Shown piece after piece: positions 33,451 through 44,115 of a stretch of 64,000 nt of DNA. Source of the stretch: Ornithodoros turicata (Eukaryota; Arthropoda; Arachnida; Ixodida; Argasidae); the NCBI RefSeq assembly GCF_037126465.1, contig NW_026999402.1, positions 372,001 through 436,000 of the forward strand. The letters are read 5' to 3'. Within the stretch, counting starts at the first letter, position 1; each line of letters begins with the position of its first letter. A model generated the notes under the pieces. That model was not told the DNA's origin, did no database searches, and was given only the letters and a program-made list of their open reading frames with translations. A program made the position numbers and the translations under genes.

Positions 33451-34521
33451 ATGCAAGCGGCTATACGTGCTGTAGTTAACGAGGCTGTGACGGGGGCTGC
33501 TTCGTTGTTTCGAACAACAAGGACAGGCAAACAACCCTTAGCGATGGGACGATTAGCGGATGGCGCGAATCTGGTACTAGCATTCAACCATGTTAGTGAT
33601 ACGAACGTCGCAATCGAAACGCGACTAAAAGGAGTGGCCAGCATTGAAACAATGTACGGATGGACTGATGCACAAACAGTTTGTCACGCGGTGTCAAAGT
33701 TTGAGGGACCTACCAAACCTTCCATGCAGGACTTCAGGAAGTCCCAACGACGTGGCAGGAATGAAAAACACACCTGCGGAGCACATTCCCAGTCACAAGA
33801 AGCCTTCCGAATCCACCACGAAATGGCTGAGAGGAGAAAAAAAACGGATGAAACGGTTGACGAGGATTTTCACGTTAAAGTCAGCCAAGCTAGGCGACGC
33901 GGATTGACTGACGAAAGCATTATGGAGTACTTGATAACTGGACTAGACTATGAAGAGGCAGTTCGTTGTCTCAGTCTGACCGCCTTTACAACGCTTCAAG
34001 ACCTTCTCAAGTCCATCAAGAAACTAGATGATAGATTTATTGATTTTAGAGGTGCATCGAAGCGTGAGGAAAACAAATCAGACGGTGTTCGTTCGAGAAC
34101 ATATGATAATCAAGCTTCAGCAAAGGTGAAGATGAAGCGCAAGCCGTTATTTAATGAGAAGAAGAAACCTCTTTACTTTAATTGCAACAGGTACGGCCAT
34201 ATCTCGCTTGAATGCCCAGAGCCGCCTATTTGCCTATGCCCAGACCTAGTTCTACCTTCTGCGACCGTCGAGGAGGGGCTACGAAATCTGAGAGTAGTAC
34301 TGGAAGTTCACAGAGATGTTGGACTGACACTGCAGCTTACGAAGTGCTACTTCTTTCAAAATCATATCGATTATCCTGGATATCACATATCGGCAGATGG
34401 TATTTCACACAGTCTTCGAAAACTTGCAAGCGTTTTGGAGTTCCCTACCCCCACTAACTTGCACGAACTAAGGCAGTTCACCGGACTTGCAATCTACTTT
34501 CGACGCTTTATCAAAGGCTAA
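33421..34521 (+). pseudogene. Gypsy gag fused in frame to RT by internal deletion
   Basis: One open frame (33451-34521, 356 codons) joins two normally distant parts. Residues 1-260 are Gag-like: a basic, charged region, then FNCNRYGHISLECPEPP, a zinc knuckle whose first Cys is replaced by Tyr. Immediately after it comes DLVLPSATVEEGLRNLRVVL, the RT segment that follows the YxDD site, then CYFFQNHIDYPGYHISADGI and LRQFTGLAIYFRRFIKG, the connection to RNase H. Protease and the RT catalytic palm are missing. The join keeps the frame open, which makes it look like a gene, but RT activity is impossible. It is a lineage different from the CsRn1-like element. Confidence 0.85.
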
Positions 34522-35060
34522 TCATGTATCGCCAAGCCTCTCACGAAGCTTATGTCAAAGCAGCAACCATGGCGATTGGAAAAAGAAGAACAGCATACTT
34601 TTGAGGAACTACGACGGAAATTGATTGAAAGTCCAACGCTAGCTCTATTCTCATACCAATCCCGTACAGAACTGCGCACTGATGCTTGTAAAGACGGCCT
34701 TGACGGTGTTCTGTTTCAAGAGCAATCTGATACATACCTGCATCCGGTCATGAACGTCAGCCGAAGACGATACAAGAAGAGCAGCGTTATCACTATTACG
34801 AACTCGAAGCGCTTGCCGTTGTTTGGACGATCGAGAAGTTGAGGCGGTATCTCTTGGGAATGAAATTTCTTCTTATTACGGATTACAGTGCCCTGCGAAC
34901 GGCACCGGCGAAGAGAGATTTGGTGTCACGTATTGCTAGATGGTATGCGAAGTTGCAGGAATTCGAACATTGGCCTGGTACAAGCATACCACATGCTGAT
35001 GCTTTAAGCCGAATGCTTCATGGCGATCTGGATGGCGATCTCTACTGATGGAGTACATGT
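34522..35060 (+). pseudogene. Gypsy RNase H domain
   Basis: Continues the preceding pol after a stop at 34519. FEELRRKLIESPTLALF and LRTDACKDGLDGVLFQEQ carry the first RNase H motif (TDAS normally, here TDAC). A frame change near 34830 leads to RRYLLGMKFLLITDYSALR (normally TDHxAL) and then to PHADALSRM, the end of the domain. It is interrupted and inactive. Confidence 0.85.
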
Positions 35061-35097
35061 GTTCGCTACAGCGTTGACTACATCAGACTGACTCATA

Positions 35098-35697
35098 ATG
35101 GCACAGAAGACGGATGCTGAATTGCGGAGCATTATAGAAGGCCGCCAGGCCCATCCGAAAGACGGAAACATTGAATGTTTGCACAGCGAATACAAAATAA
35201 TCAACGGATGTTTGTACCGGAGAGTTCACATCGACGATGGCGAACATCTGCGTTGGGTGGTGCCCAAGGCGGCGAGACATCAAATCGTCCGCAAGTGCCT
35301 CGACGACGTTGGGCATTTTGCTGATGAGAACACTCTTGAACTCTTGCGCCGTGATTACTGGTTTCCACGAATGAAACGCTGCGTGCGACGGTACATCGCT
35401 CGGTGTCTATAGTGTTCGTTTCACAAGAAACCTTCGGGGAAACACCCAGGTTCCTTGCATAGCGTCGACAAAGTGAGAGCCGTTTTACACCCTTCATATG
35501 GACCATTTGGGCCCGTTCGTTAAGAGTAAAAGCGGCAACATGTATATCATCGTTGCAGCAGATGCCTCCACCAAGTTCGTGCTACTACGCGCTGTCCGGA
35601 ATACCTGTGCAAACGGCGCTCGACGCTTTTTACTGGACATATTCGCTATCTTCGGAGCACCGAAACGTTTGATCACCGATCAGGGCACGTCAGTAGT
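35098..35697 (+). pseudogene. Gypsy integrase, 5' part, broken off after DQGTS
   Basis: The zinc-binding segment has DVGHFADENTLELLRRDYWF and RRYIARC, with a stop codon (35410) between its two cysteines and FHKKPSGKHPGS after it. The core begins with MDHLGPFVKSKSGNMY (first catalytic Asp) and reaches LITDQGTS (second Asp) at about 35690. Coding is lost at about 35697, before the catalytic Glu. A related integrase segment that starts about 15 codons later in the domain, and includes that Glu, occurs at 53560. Confidence 0.85.
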
Positions 35698-36066
35698 AGG
35701 AGGTGGTGTCGAGGGAAACTGGTGTCCAGTTAGCTCTATGGGTGTCTGGTTCGAACCCCACAGCGTCTGGGACACCGTCGCGTATTTTCTCTGCGCGGCG
35801 CCAGTGCGGAGGGTTGTCCGCGCGCTTATCGGCGGGGGAGGGCTGCGTGCGCGCTCATCGTAGCGTATTTTTCAGCCTGGGCCAACGTCTTTCGTCATTT
35901 TTCAATCTGTGCCGAATTTTTTTGCGACTTTTTCCCGTGCGCGACAGGCGGCGCTCTGGTGGAGGGTTGCTGTGGTGGGCGGAGCGCGGCCGGAGGGTTG
36001 TTTGAGCGCTTACTTGCTCACATTTTTCAGCCTGGGCCGACTTCACATATTTTTCCGATACAACAG
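35698..36066 (+). repeat. Possible SINE or MITE insertion in integrase
   Basis: The sequence right after the integrase break contains GGTTCGAACCC (B-box-like, near 35750), preceded by CCAGTTAGCTC. It could be a second tRNA-derived SINE. A GC-rich part follows with two imperfect copies of GGAGGGTTGT ... GCGCTTA ... TTTTTCAGCCTGGGCC (about 35814-35885 and 35961-36042). The family was not recognised. Confidence 0.4.
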
Positions 36067-36305
36067 GTGAGCGGTTTACATGCAGAGACATGCAAAGGAT
36101 AGCCATACACAAAAGTACAAGTGAAAATATATTTATTAAAGTCATTAGTGTCAGGAATTATGTTATGACTTAGTGTGAAGGAGAAAAACTTAGCCAAAAA
36201 ATCTGATGCAATAGCATTGAATGGGTATTTTATTAATGATAATCACGCAAGTTTTCAATTAAGCAGAAGGAGTAGCACATTTTTAATAAAAGAAGATATT
36301 TTTAA

Positions 36306-36545
36306 TCAATACAATTACAATCAAAATTAAAAGTTTTATTATAAAAAGTCTAACATGACTACCATAGCGGAGTTGTAATTACAAAGTTCTGACAGGATGT
36401 ACGTAACTTCATGCGCAACAGCTATTATTCCACTATGATACATTTCATCAAAGAATATGTTTTTAATCAATATGTTTACAATCAGAATTAAAAGTTTTAT
36501 TATAAAAAGTCTAACATGACCACCATAGTGGAGCCTTAATTACAA
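36306..36545. repeat. Direct repeat pair (about 80 bp, 161 bp apart)
   Basis: Two copies share AAAAGTTTTATTATAAAAAG and TCTAACATGAC followed by ACCATAG and AATTACAA. The second lies about 161 bp downstream of the first. It is a local duplication in AT-rich sequence. Confidence 0.85.
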
Positions 36546-37395
36546 GTGCCGATAGATGTATATGAACAGCAGAGAACCTGGAAGATCATGGGACACGAAC
36601 ACAAGAGGAAATAAAATCTACAACACTACATTGATTAATCAAAACAACAGAGGAGGAGAATAATCTATCATTTTAACTATCATAAAATCATCCTCGTGAC
36701 TTCCCCATACAATTTTCATTCTAAGAGACACTACAAACCATACTTTGTTTTATGTATCCGACACAGAAAATATGTTAAAAATGAACTTCACCGCATAGCG
36801 CGCTCCTAGTCAACAACCAGCTCTAATAATATCTGCCCTGATTTGTTGAAGACGGGAGGCGTACACCTGACAGTTATGAACATTTTCGAGCGCAATAGGG
36901 GAGATTATTCCAACATTACACAATTAATCACTTTCTTATTAAGTAAACAGCATAGGCATACAGAAATAATGAGAAACACGATCAACAGCTAATAGAGAAC
37001 CAAAACCTATCACATAAACAACAGACAGATGCAGGAAAATAAATGAAAAAAGAATCTATCAAAACGATAAACATGCACGGACAAATAGCAGAGAAACACT
37101 TTGAACGGCACATGATGAATAATTTAATACAGCACAGAGCTAACGCTGAGAAACACTCTAAACGGCGCATCTGCCAACGTGTAAACAACAGACAGAAAAA
37201 TATTACTGAAACAAGATCAACAGCTAATAGAGAGCCAAAATCCAACACGTAAACAAGAGGTACACAAAGGATAAATAGTTGAAGAACAATCTAACAAAAC
37301 AAGGAACATGCACGGATGAATAGCAGAGAATAGCAGCAATAGCAGAGCGGTATGATGTGCCTCCCGGGACGGTCGACAGTTAGGATGGCCGAGTA
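36546..37395. repeat. AT-rich stretch with diverged internal duplication
   Basis: Words such as GATCAACAGCTAATAGAG (36979 and 37216), ACATGCACGGA (37071 and 37307), AAATAGCAGAGAA and GAGAAACACT recur in order about 235 bp apart. This indicates an old tandem duplication. No gene is recognised. Confidence 0.65.
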
Positions 37396-37605
37396 TCACA
37401 GGCCGGTTACTGGCGCCACTACAGCACGGCGGCGGCTGCAGAGCACTGCTTAGAAGAGCAAGAGAAGGAGAACGAAGGGAGACGGGTGTGGCAGCGGGCG
37501 CATTATGTACAGTACTTGCATGTATGTGCGCTATGATTAAATCCAGTTATACTTTTTAGGTTGTCTTGAATATACTGCCTAACTCACGATCTAACAGTAC
37601 AGAAT
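37396..37605. repeat. LTR-like direct repeat, copy 2
   Basis: CACAGGCCGGTTACTGGCGC onward matches 32400-32595 in the same orientation, with small indels. Confidence 0.65.
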
Positions 37606-40600
37606 GACTCGTGAATGCTGTAAGCAATACACTTAACACGATAAACCTGGATAACTTCCTTCGGCAACAAGAAGTAACCAAACTTGTCTTACCGCTGACC
37701 TGCGGGACATCGGAAGGACTTCAGACTTCCTGACGTGGCACGAACGATATATCTGCGTCCTGTTGAGATGCAGGGTTTCCCTGTCATGTTGGTCTTTCCG
37801 CTGTTGTGATGGTCAGCTTGATTTGCCATTCCGTTTTCACACGAGCTGTTCGCACCATCGAAATCTGAAGCACTCAAAAGTCCATCGAAACTAGCCGCTA
37901 GCATTTGCAAGCCCAACGCTTATGGTCAGAGAGAACATGCGTCGCCGGACAGAGATGATGTCTCCTTCCATCGTTTTTTTTTTACTTCTCCATTCCACCG
38001 ACCGTTAGGATCCTTGAGCTTCAATCAAATGACTCTTGCCCAATCAACCCGAAGTAAAACTGACGTCAATTCTCGGAGACGAATGAGCGTCGAAATATAT
38101 ACTCATATATCACGCAGCCAATTAGAGATCTTCAGATCAGCTGCGCCGGTGGCGACAACGTTTTTGAGGCGGTTCGTTTCGCTTTAGAGCCGGCGGCTGG
38201 CATGGATGACAGGTCTGGCGCCACCGTGTGCTCGCATCTTCAGACGGCAAATGATCAAAGAATGGCAAAACTCCCCATATAAACGTCTCCTGTCCCCTGT
38301 TTGCATCTCTAGGAGACCGGTCACGCGTCACTGAACTCCGTTGTTGCGATGGTGAAGGTCGCGCTGCGCGTGGTGGCTGCACGGATGTCTGCGGGAAACA
38401 AAGAGGAGAGTTTAGCTCTTCCTCGGTCGCCGCGATTGTGAGGTTTGTGAGCGGTATACTTACCTATTTATAGCTCTAGCATTCCCCCGCGAGGGGCTAG
38501 GCCTTTTCTGCGTAGACCATGGCATGACTTCTTGTGTTAGTCATTTAGTTTCGTAGCAATGCACGTTAGAGGTGAGAAATCTGTCCCTGCGATTACCAGT
38601 GTCGGGATTTGTCGTACATGCTTGCACCTGTTCGCGATTCAGCCTGAGTAGTGTGTGTGATTACAAGTGGGTAAGCCTTTTCCTGATGACCAGTGCCCAT
38701 CGTTAGGTCTTTCTGCGATGTATTTGTTTAATAATCTCCGAACTTGAACCACGCTCGTTTAAGATTTCACAGTTAGCAGTATTCGTGCCTGCCCGAACAT
38801 GTTTGTGGTTTGGCCTGAGCACCGGCCGCACATCATAAACCGTTTCCCGATGGCGAGATGGCGCTGGGCAGTGTATGTACGTGATCTTGCATATTTAGAA
38901 GTGTGTGTACGCGATTTGCAGTGTCAATTCTTGTTGAAATTCTTGTTCACCGATACTATTGTTTTTTTTTTCGCTGTCTCCCATGAAAGCCGCCACGAGG
39001 AGGTCTGTTGGACCACCTGGAGTGATACGTTGCCACTAAGTAGTCACCTCTCAGGAATTTCTACACCATCATGACTGGCAGACGAGCGGCAACAGTCAGT
39101 GGCTGCTCCGAACTGCTTTCTTCAAGATGACATCATTGATTTTCAAATAAATTTATTATCGCGGTCCACTCTACTTCTGTTTACTTACTTTCCTATGCCC
39201 GGTTATGCCAAAACAAACGCCCACCGGTTCAGCACTGACTCAGATAATGCAATGCTTTAAACTGAGGAATTTAGATTTAAAATATGCTGAACCATGTTCA
39301 CTTGCTTTTGGTGAATAGAGTGTCAGTACTTACTACATAAAATACCACGCCCGTTGTTAAGGCAGAAACAGGAACTCCTTCCTAATTTGCTAATATTAAT
39401 TACTCTAATGGCAGAAAATAGGTGTGGAAGCTGTACTTACTCTGATGTGCTCGTACTCCGCGCACCCTCCAACCCAATGCGCGTCCACAAAGAGACATGG
39501 TAAACGCACCACATTTAGAAAACCGGCAGCAGGAGGAACCGTTGCTGCAGAGAATAACGTCTCACTCAGTCAAAATTGAAAGACTGAGTCGGCGTTTGGC
39601 GTAAGAGTGCTCACAGAGAAAACCTGCAACTCATCATGGCGTGAAACGCTTCTTTTTCGTTTCCAGCGTGACATTAATGAGTTTTAGGACATACGAAGGT
39701 GTTCACGATACCAGGTCCGAAAACATGATAAGCCAATCAGTTTCCTTCTTTCCAGCGAGTGACACCACATTGCTAACCATAGATTGGTAAATATAACTTC
39801 TTTTATCGTGCCGTTTTTCTAGAATTGTTGCAATGTTCCCTGCTGGAAACAGAAGGCATGATCTCAATGAATTCTATCCGCAGTTAGAATGAAATTTAAT
39901 GTGAAATATAGTTTGCCAATTCGTTCAACGTGAGTAAGCAGATAATTTCTGATTCAGGCAATCAGCAGTTTCAGGGCAGCTCCCTTCGCGACAAGGTGTT
40001 CCACCATGCTGTATGGCGAAGACAGCACCCAGGGAGTAAGGAATAAAACAATTCAAGACCGATTCAAGGAATTTCATTGAGGAATTTAACGCATTCAAGG
40101 AATTGATCTAATGAATATCAATTAGAAACGCTGATTTGTAATTGATTTGGTGAAATATCCAACAAGTGTGAGTACCGACTGCACCAATACAAGAAAAGAG
40201 AAGCCAATTGAACGAATTGGACTATTGTGAACGAATGTGACACGATCATTTCCAACTAAAGTAGTAAGATTCTACACCTCTTCGGCGCGTGGGACATGCT
40301 CGCGCGATTTCAAATGTTTTTCAATATACCCTCAAATCTACAGGCGCCGTGGTAACTTAGTACTGCGTCTTTCACTTGAAGCTCTTGTTTTTGCTACCCA
40401 TGAACTATTGCACTGCACGAAAGTGAAAGCGTTTCCGTCAGCCGCCAGCGAAATAATCAGTCTGTTATGAAAATGTCCTAGTGTTAGAATACGGGTTGCG
40501 TATGTGCAGCAATTCGCGCTTTGTCTACGATTTTTGCCGTGTTGACGTATGCGGTAGACGTTTAAGGCATTCCTGTTCTTTGTAAGCTTGCTCCTTTGTA

Positions 40601-40660
40601 AGCTCCCTTGCAGCCATTATGAGTGATGATGGAAAGATAGCAAGATGAAGTGCGGTCCCA
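37606..40660. other. Unassigned sequence
   Basis: No transposon ends, RNA genes or protein motifs were recognised. Open frames at 37689-37916, 38137-38382, 38799-39074 and 40237-40470 show no domain. This is one of the few stretches of several kb with no visible repeat, so low-copy host or intronic sequence is possible. Confidence 0.4.
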
Positions 40661-40885
40661 GTAAACCACAAACGTCTGTTAGACGTACCAGAAATATGCA
40701 AACGTCTAAGACAGAAGTGAGCGTCTAATCAATATCTATTATACGTACAGTTAGTACGTTGTAGACGGTGGAGTTCTATGGGACGTTCACTGTACCTTTG
40801 TTCCAGACGTCCTCTGTGCATCTATTTACCAGGTGCAATGTACGAATAATGGATGGTATACCTTTGTGAGACGTTTACGAATTGT
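40550..40885. repeat. Cluster of ACGTCT / AGACGT words
   Basis: AGACGTTT, ACGTCTGTTAGACGT, ACGTCTAAGAC, GCGTCTAA, CAGACGTCC and GAGACGTTT lie within about 330 bp in both orientations. It may be an unrecognised MITE. No clear unit length is seen. Confidence 0.4.
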
Positions 40886-41329
40886 TGTTTTGGCACTCAG
40901 TTTAAGAGTAATTTTTACATACTGCTAGAAAAAAGCGAAACTATCTTGTGAGAACGTGAGAAACTGGAGAACAAGTCAAAGCAAGTTTTTCCATTGTTCA
41001 CGTCCTGGTGGTGATGGTGATGAATCTCCCTGCTTGCCGTATTTGGCGACGCCTGAGCGGGCAACGTCACGACTGTCGGAGAGAAAAAAAAGGTGGATGA
41101 GTGGAGACGGTGACAATGTTGGTGGCGAAGAAGAGTGGGAGGTGACCTAGGCGAAGGCCACCACGGATGTGTCTCTAAAGGCACAGGAGCAGGTTTGCTT
41201 CCTCAAGAAAGGCAGTCAAGGCAACTATTCTTTGGCTCTCTCCGCCGGAGTTCACGAACGGCGTGCCTGCGGAATGCACTCAGAGATGATCTTGTGGGTG
41301 ACGATGTCATGTGGGGAGCCGATGCGCTA

Positions 41330-42200
41330 GGCCGTTCTCTGGGCTCTACGCCTAGCAGCCCATACACGAAGCAGCCTGAGATCGGGGCGTGGTTGCTTCG
41401 GTGATACTGTGGCTCTCTTGGTGGAGAGCTTTGCTCCCAATTTGATGGACGCGAGAATGTCGCATGTTTCGAACAGGAGTGTGGTGTGTTTGCGGAGGCG
41501 GACTTGGCGGAGCTGTTGCCCAGTGGAGTGTGGTGGAAGCATCTTTATCGGGTAGTGATCCGATGACCAAGTGTCTGGCTGTGTTACCCATTGGAGAGCA
41601 AACCCAGGGGTTCACAGAGTAATGTCGATTGCACTGTGATAGCTGGGGGGCCTATGGAAAGTGGAGCTGCCATCATTCGTGAGGACAAGGTTAGTCGAAT
41701 CCAGCCAGTGGACGAATTTGATTCCGTTGTGGCAGTTTTTGCATTGCCCCCAAGCGTGTGCTTCGCATTCAAGTCGCCACTGAGGATGAGAGGTCCTGGG
41801 CAGATCCGAAGGACTTCGGGTCAAGGTCAAAGGAAGGTCAAAAACGTCTGCTGGGAACGTCTTGTGGACCCAGCGATAGAAAGAGATCACCGTGACTTCT
41901 CGTCGTTTCGTTTGTAGCTTTCACGGGGCGAACTCCGCATCCGGGAATCACAGGTGAGCGACGTCGATGTGCGAGTGTACGATGTCCGTTCGAACGAACA
42001 CAGAGGCACGTAGACGGCCGTCGGGTAGGCTGGACGTTGGATGATAAGCAGCATAGGGCGAAAGTCTGAATTGAGAGTCGACGAGGCTCTCTTGGATGAG
42101 CAGGGCGTCGTATCTGTGCTGTACGATTTCCAGACGTAAGTCATGGGTCTTGTTCGATAGACTGCGAGCGTTCCATTGTAGTAGGAGTGGGAGAAGAGGC
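41330..42200 (-). pseudogene. I-clade LINE ORF2: apurinic-type endonuclease
   Basis: On the minus strand LQWNARS (about 42180) is the usual start of LINE endonucleases. Next come DALLIQES (metal-site glutamate region), then GDLNAKHTLGG (about 41780, normally GDFNAHHxxWG) and LVLTNDGSSTFHRPPSYHSA (about 41670), the NDGxPTxxxxxxxSxID block, followed by IDITL. The terminal SDH catalytic block is degraded. Several frame changes occur (for example near 42130 and 41890). The RT part is absent on this side. The endonuclease would nick target DNA to prime reverse transcription; this copy is dead. Confidence 0.8.
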
Positions 42201-42343
42201 TTGGAATGTAGTTCTGTTGCGGTGGCCTGGGATGGCGGTGATGCTCAGGGGAGTAATTGTGCTGCAGATGCGGTATCGCTCATTGTGGTTTGCGGGGTTC
42301 CGTGGTGAGAGCATTGCCTCACGAGATGAAGTGGCCGGCTGCT

Positions 42344-43440
42344 TATTTTCCAAACAGGCCTAGGAGTGTGGTCTCCAGGGGGAGAACTAGTGATAGTATA
42401 GAATGAGGACCGACAGGTAACCAAGTACATTCCACAAGTGCCTTAAGCACGATGAAGGCAATATGGATGAAGTTTCTGATGGTGCTGAACTTGGACTCGA
42501 GGTCGCGAGGAGCAGAAAGCGACGGATCAACAGTCGCTCGCGGGGACTTGGAAGCCGCATCCCTGCTCTTCGTGCTTGAAGGTGCAGACGTTGGAGGTCT
42601 CAAAGCAACAGAGTTGGGGGGCGATCTTGGTTGAGTTGGTGAAGGATGGGATGATTCCTAGTTGACCTTCTCAGGTCTCTGCTTGCCACGTGCGGCGTTG
42701 CAGTAGTAGAAGCCTTGTGTAGTACCGGTTCCCGTCTTTCGGGTGTTGTCAGACGTATCAGCAATGGGGCCAGTTGTTGTAGTGGACTCACTCATGACCT
42801 CGTTTGAGATAGTTTCACTGTGTTTCTTATGTGGAGCACTTTGCGAGCTGTGCGGGTGTTTAGAGTGTGCTTGAGGCTGTATCTCATAGGAGCTATTTCT
42901 CGTTGCTTGACCGGGCGATTCTTGTCCAGCGCTGAGTGGTTACTGCCGCAATTGATGCACTTCACACCGCTTTTGCGAGGGCACTCGTTGGCACTGTGGA
43001 TGTCGGAACAGATCAAGCACGTAATTTCTCGCTGACAGGCGGAGCTTGAGTGACCAAAACGGCAGCATCTGTGACACGGTAAAGGTTTGGCCTTGCAGGC
43101 CTTCACTGGGAGCTTTATGATGCCTATATGATCGTGATTTGGCAGAGGGCCGTTGGAGAAGGTGATTTTGAGGGATTTGCCATCTTTTCCCAAGTCGTCT
43201 AACATTAGCGTCTGGGATGGATAAGCACAGGGAGTTGCTGATTCCAGCATGGTAACCGAGATATCAGTGACACGTATCACCCCTATAGAAGCACTCGGTG
43301 ATGCTGGAGGGAAGGCAGTAACCTTGATGGTGCACAGGCGTGTGAGAGATAAGAGCCTGTCGATGCCGGCGGCTGTTTCGCAGTCGACGGCTATATTTGT
43401 TTGAGGGTTTGTCGCTTTTGCAGGGTTCATTCGCACTTCT
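42344..43440 (-). pseudogene. I-clade LINE ORF1 with three zinc knuckles
   Basis: A 214-codon frame (43436-42792) encodes the RNA-binding Gag-like ORF1 of an I-type LINE. An N-terminal region with SLTRLCTIKVTAFPPAS is followed by KITFSNGPLPNHDHIGIIKL. Then come consecutive zinc knuckles: CHRCCRFGHSSSAC, CLICSDIHSANEC and a third, partly degraded, CINCGSNHSALD. The C-terminal part continues in shifted frames to about 42344. It lies directly upstream of, and in the same orientation as, the endonuclease. The 5' end stops near 43440, next to an opposed LINE 3' piece. Confidence 0.85.
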
Positions 43441-43619
43441 GTACCTCACCCGGTGTTTCCGAGTTGATCGATAGCCTGTGTTGGAAGGGAAACATACTGA
43501 CATATGTGAGAACAGTTGTTTAAATTCAGTTCCTTTAGTTTGATACAAATATTTTCGAGTGTACAACCCGTATGTCTGCTCGTAGGTGTGTGTGGGGAGT
43601 TGATGTGTCGAGTCGCCGT

Positions 43620-44115
43620 ATACAGATTAAATAAACAATGGAATACACAGAACACTAGTAAACTTGACCTAATCAAACATGACATAGGCAAGCCCACACA
43701 TGCTTTCAGTAACCGGCTTCACGAAATTCTGTCCGCTCGGTTACGTATTGGCCACACCTACCTGACACACGGATTCCTTTTACGGGAGGAGGATCTACCC
43801 CAGTGTGTGCCTTGCAGGGAACCGCTTTCCATTTTGCATATTCTGATAATGTGCCCACTGCACGGAGCTCACTGTCGCCGCCACTTTCCCCTCTTTTACA
43901 AATATAACATTCCCTTCCATCCAGCCCTTTTGCTGGTTGATGACCCCCTGGTAACTTTTGTGTATATAATTTTTTAAATGATGTTGGTTGCATCAAGTAC
44001 CTGTAAACTAAATTTTAACTGAATTATTCGCCTTTTTTAAATAGATAACATTTTATCATTGTCTTGACGCATAATGGCACCAGTCGCTCATGCGCCAGAA
44101 AAACCTCAATCACTC
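43620..44115 (+). pseudogene. LINE ORF2 C-terminus and 3' tail, opposite orientation
   Basis: On the plus strand EILSARLRIGHTYLTHGFLL, CVPCREPLSILHILIMCP and HFPLFYKYN match the post-RNase H C-terminal region of I/Jockey-type ORF2: RLRxGHTxLTH, then a CxxC...H...C segment. After a stop (43975) the 3' UTR ends in CGCATAATGGCACCAGTCGC followed by TCATGCGCCAGAAAAACC. GCGCATAA and ATGCGCCA form the small terminal hairpin seen in such elements. It faces the ORF1/endonuclease piece head to head. Confidence 0.75.

Noticed and set aside
37689..38382. Minus-strand frames of 75-81 codons
   Set aside because: No recognisable domain or codon pattern; treated as chance frames.
38456..38465. U1 snRNA 5' end (ATACTTACCT)
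   Set aside because: The ten bases match the U1 5' end, but the sequence that follows does not continue as U1 and no Sm site or stem-loop order is seen. Likely chance.
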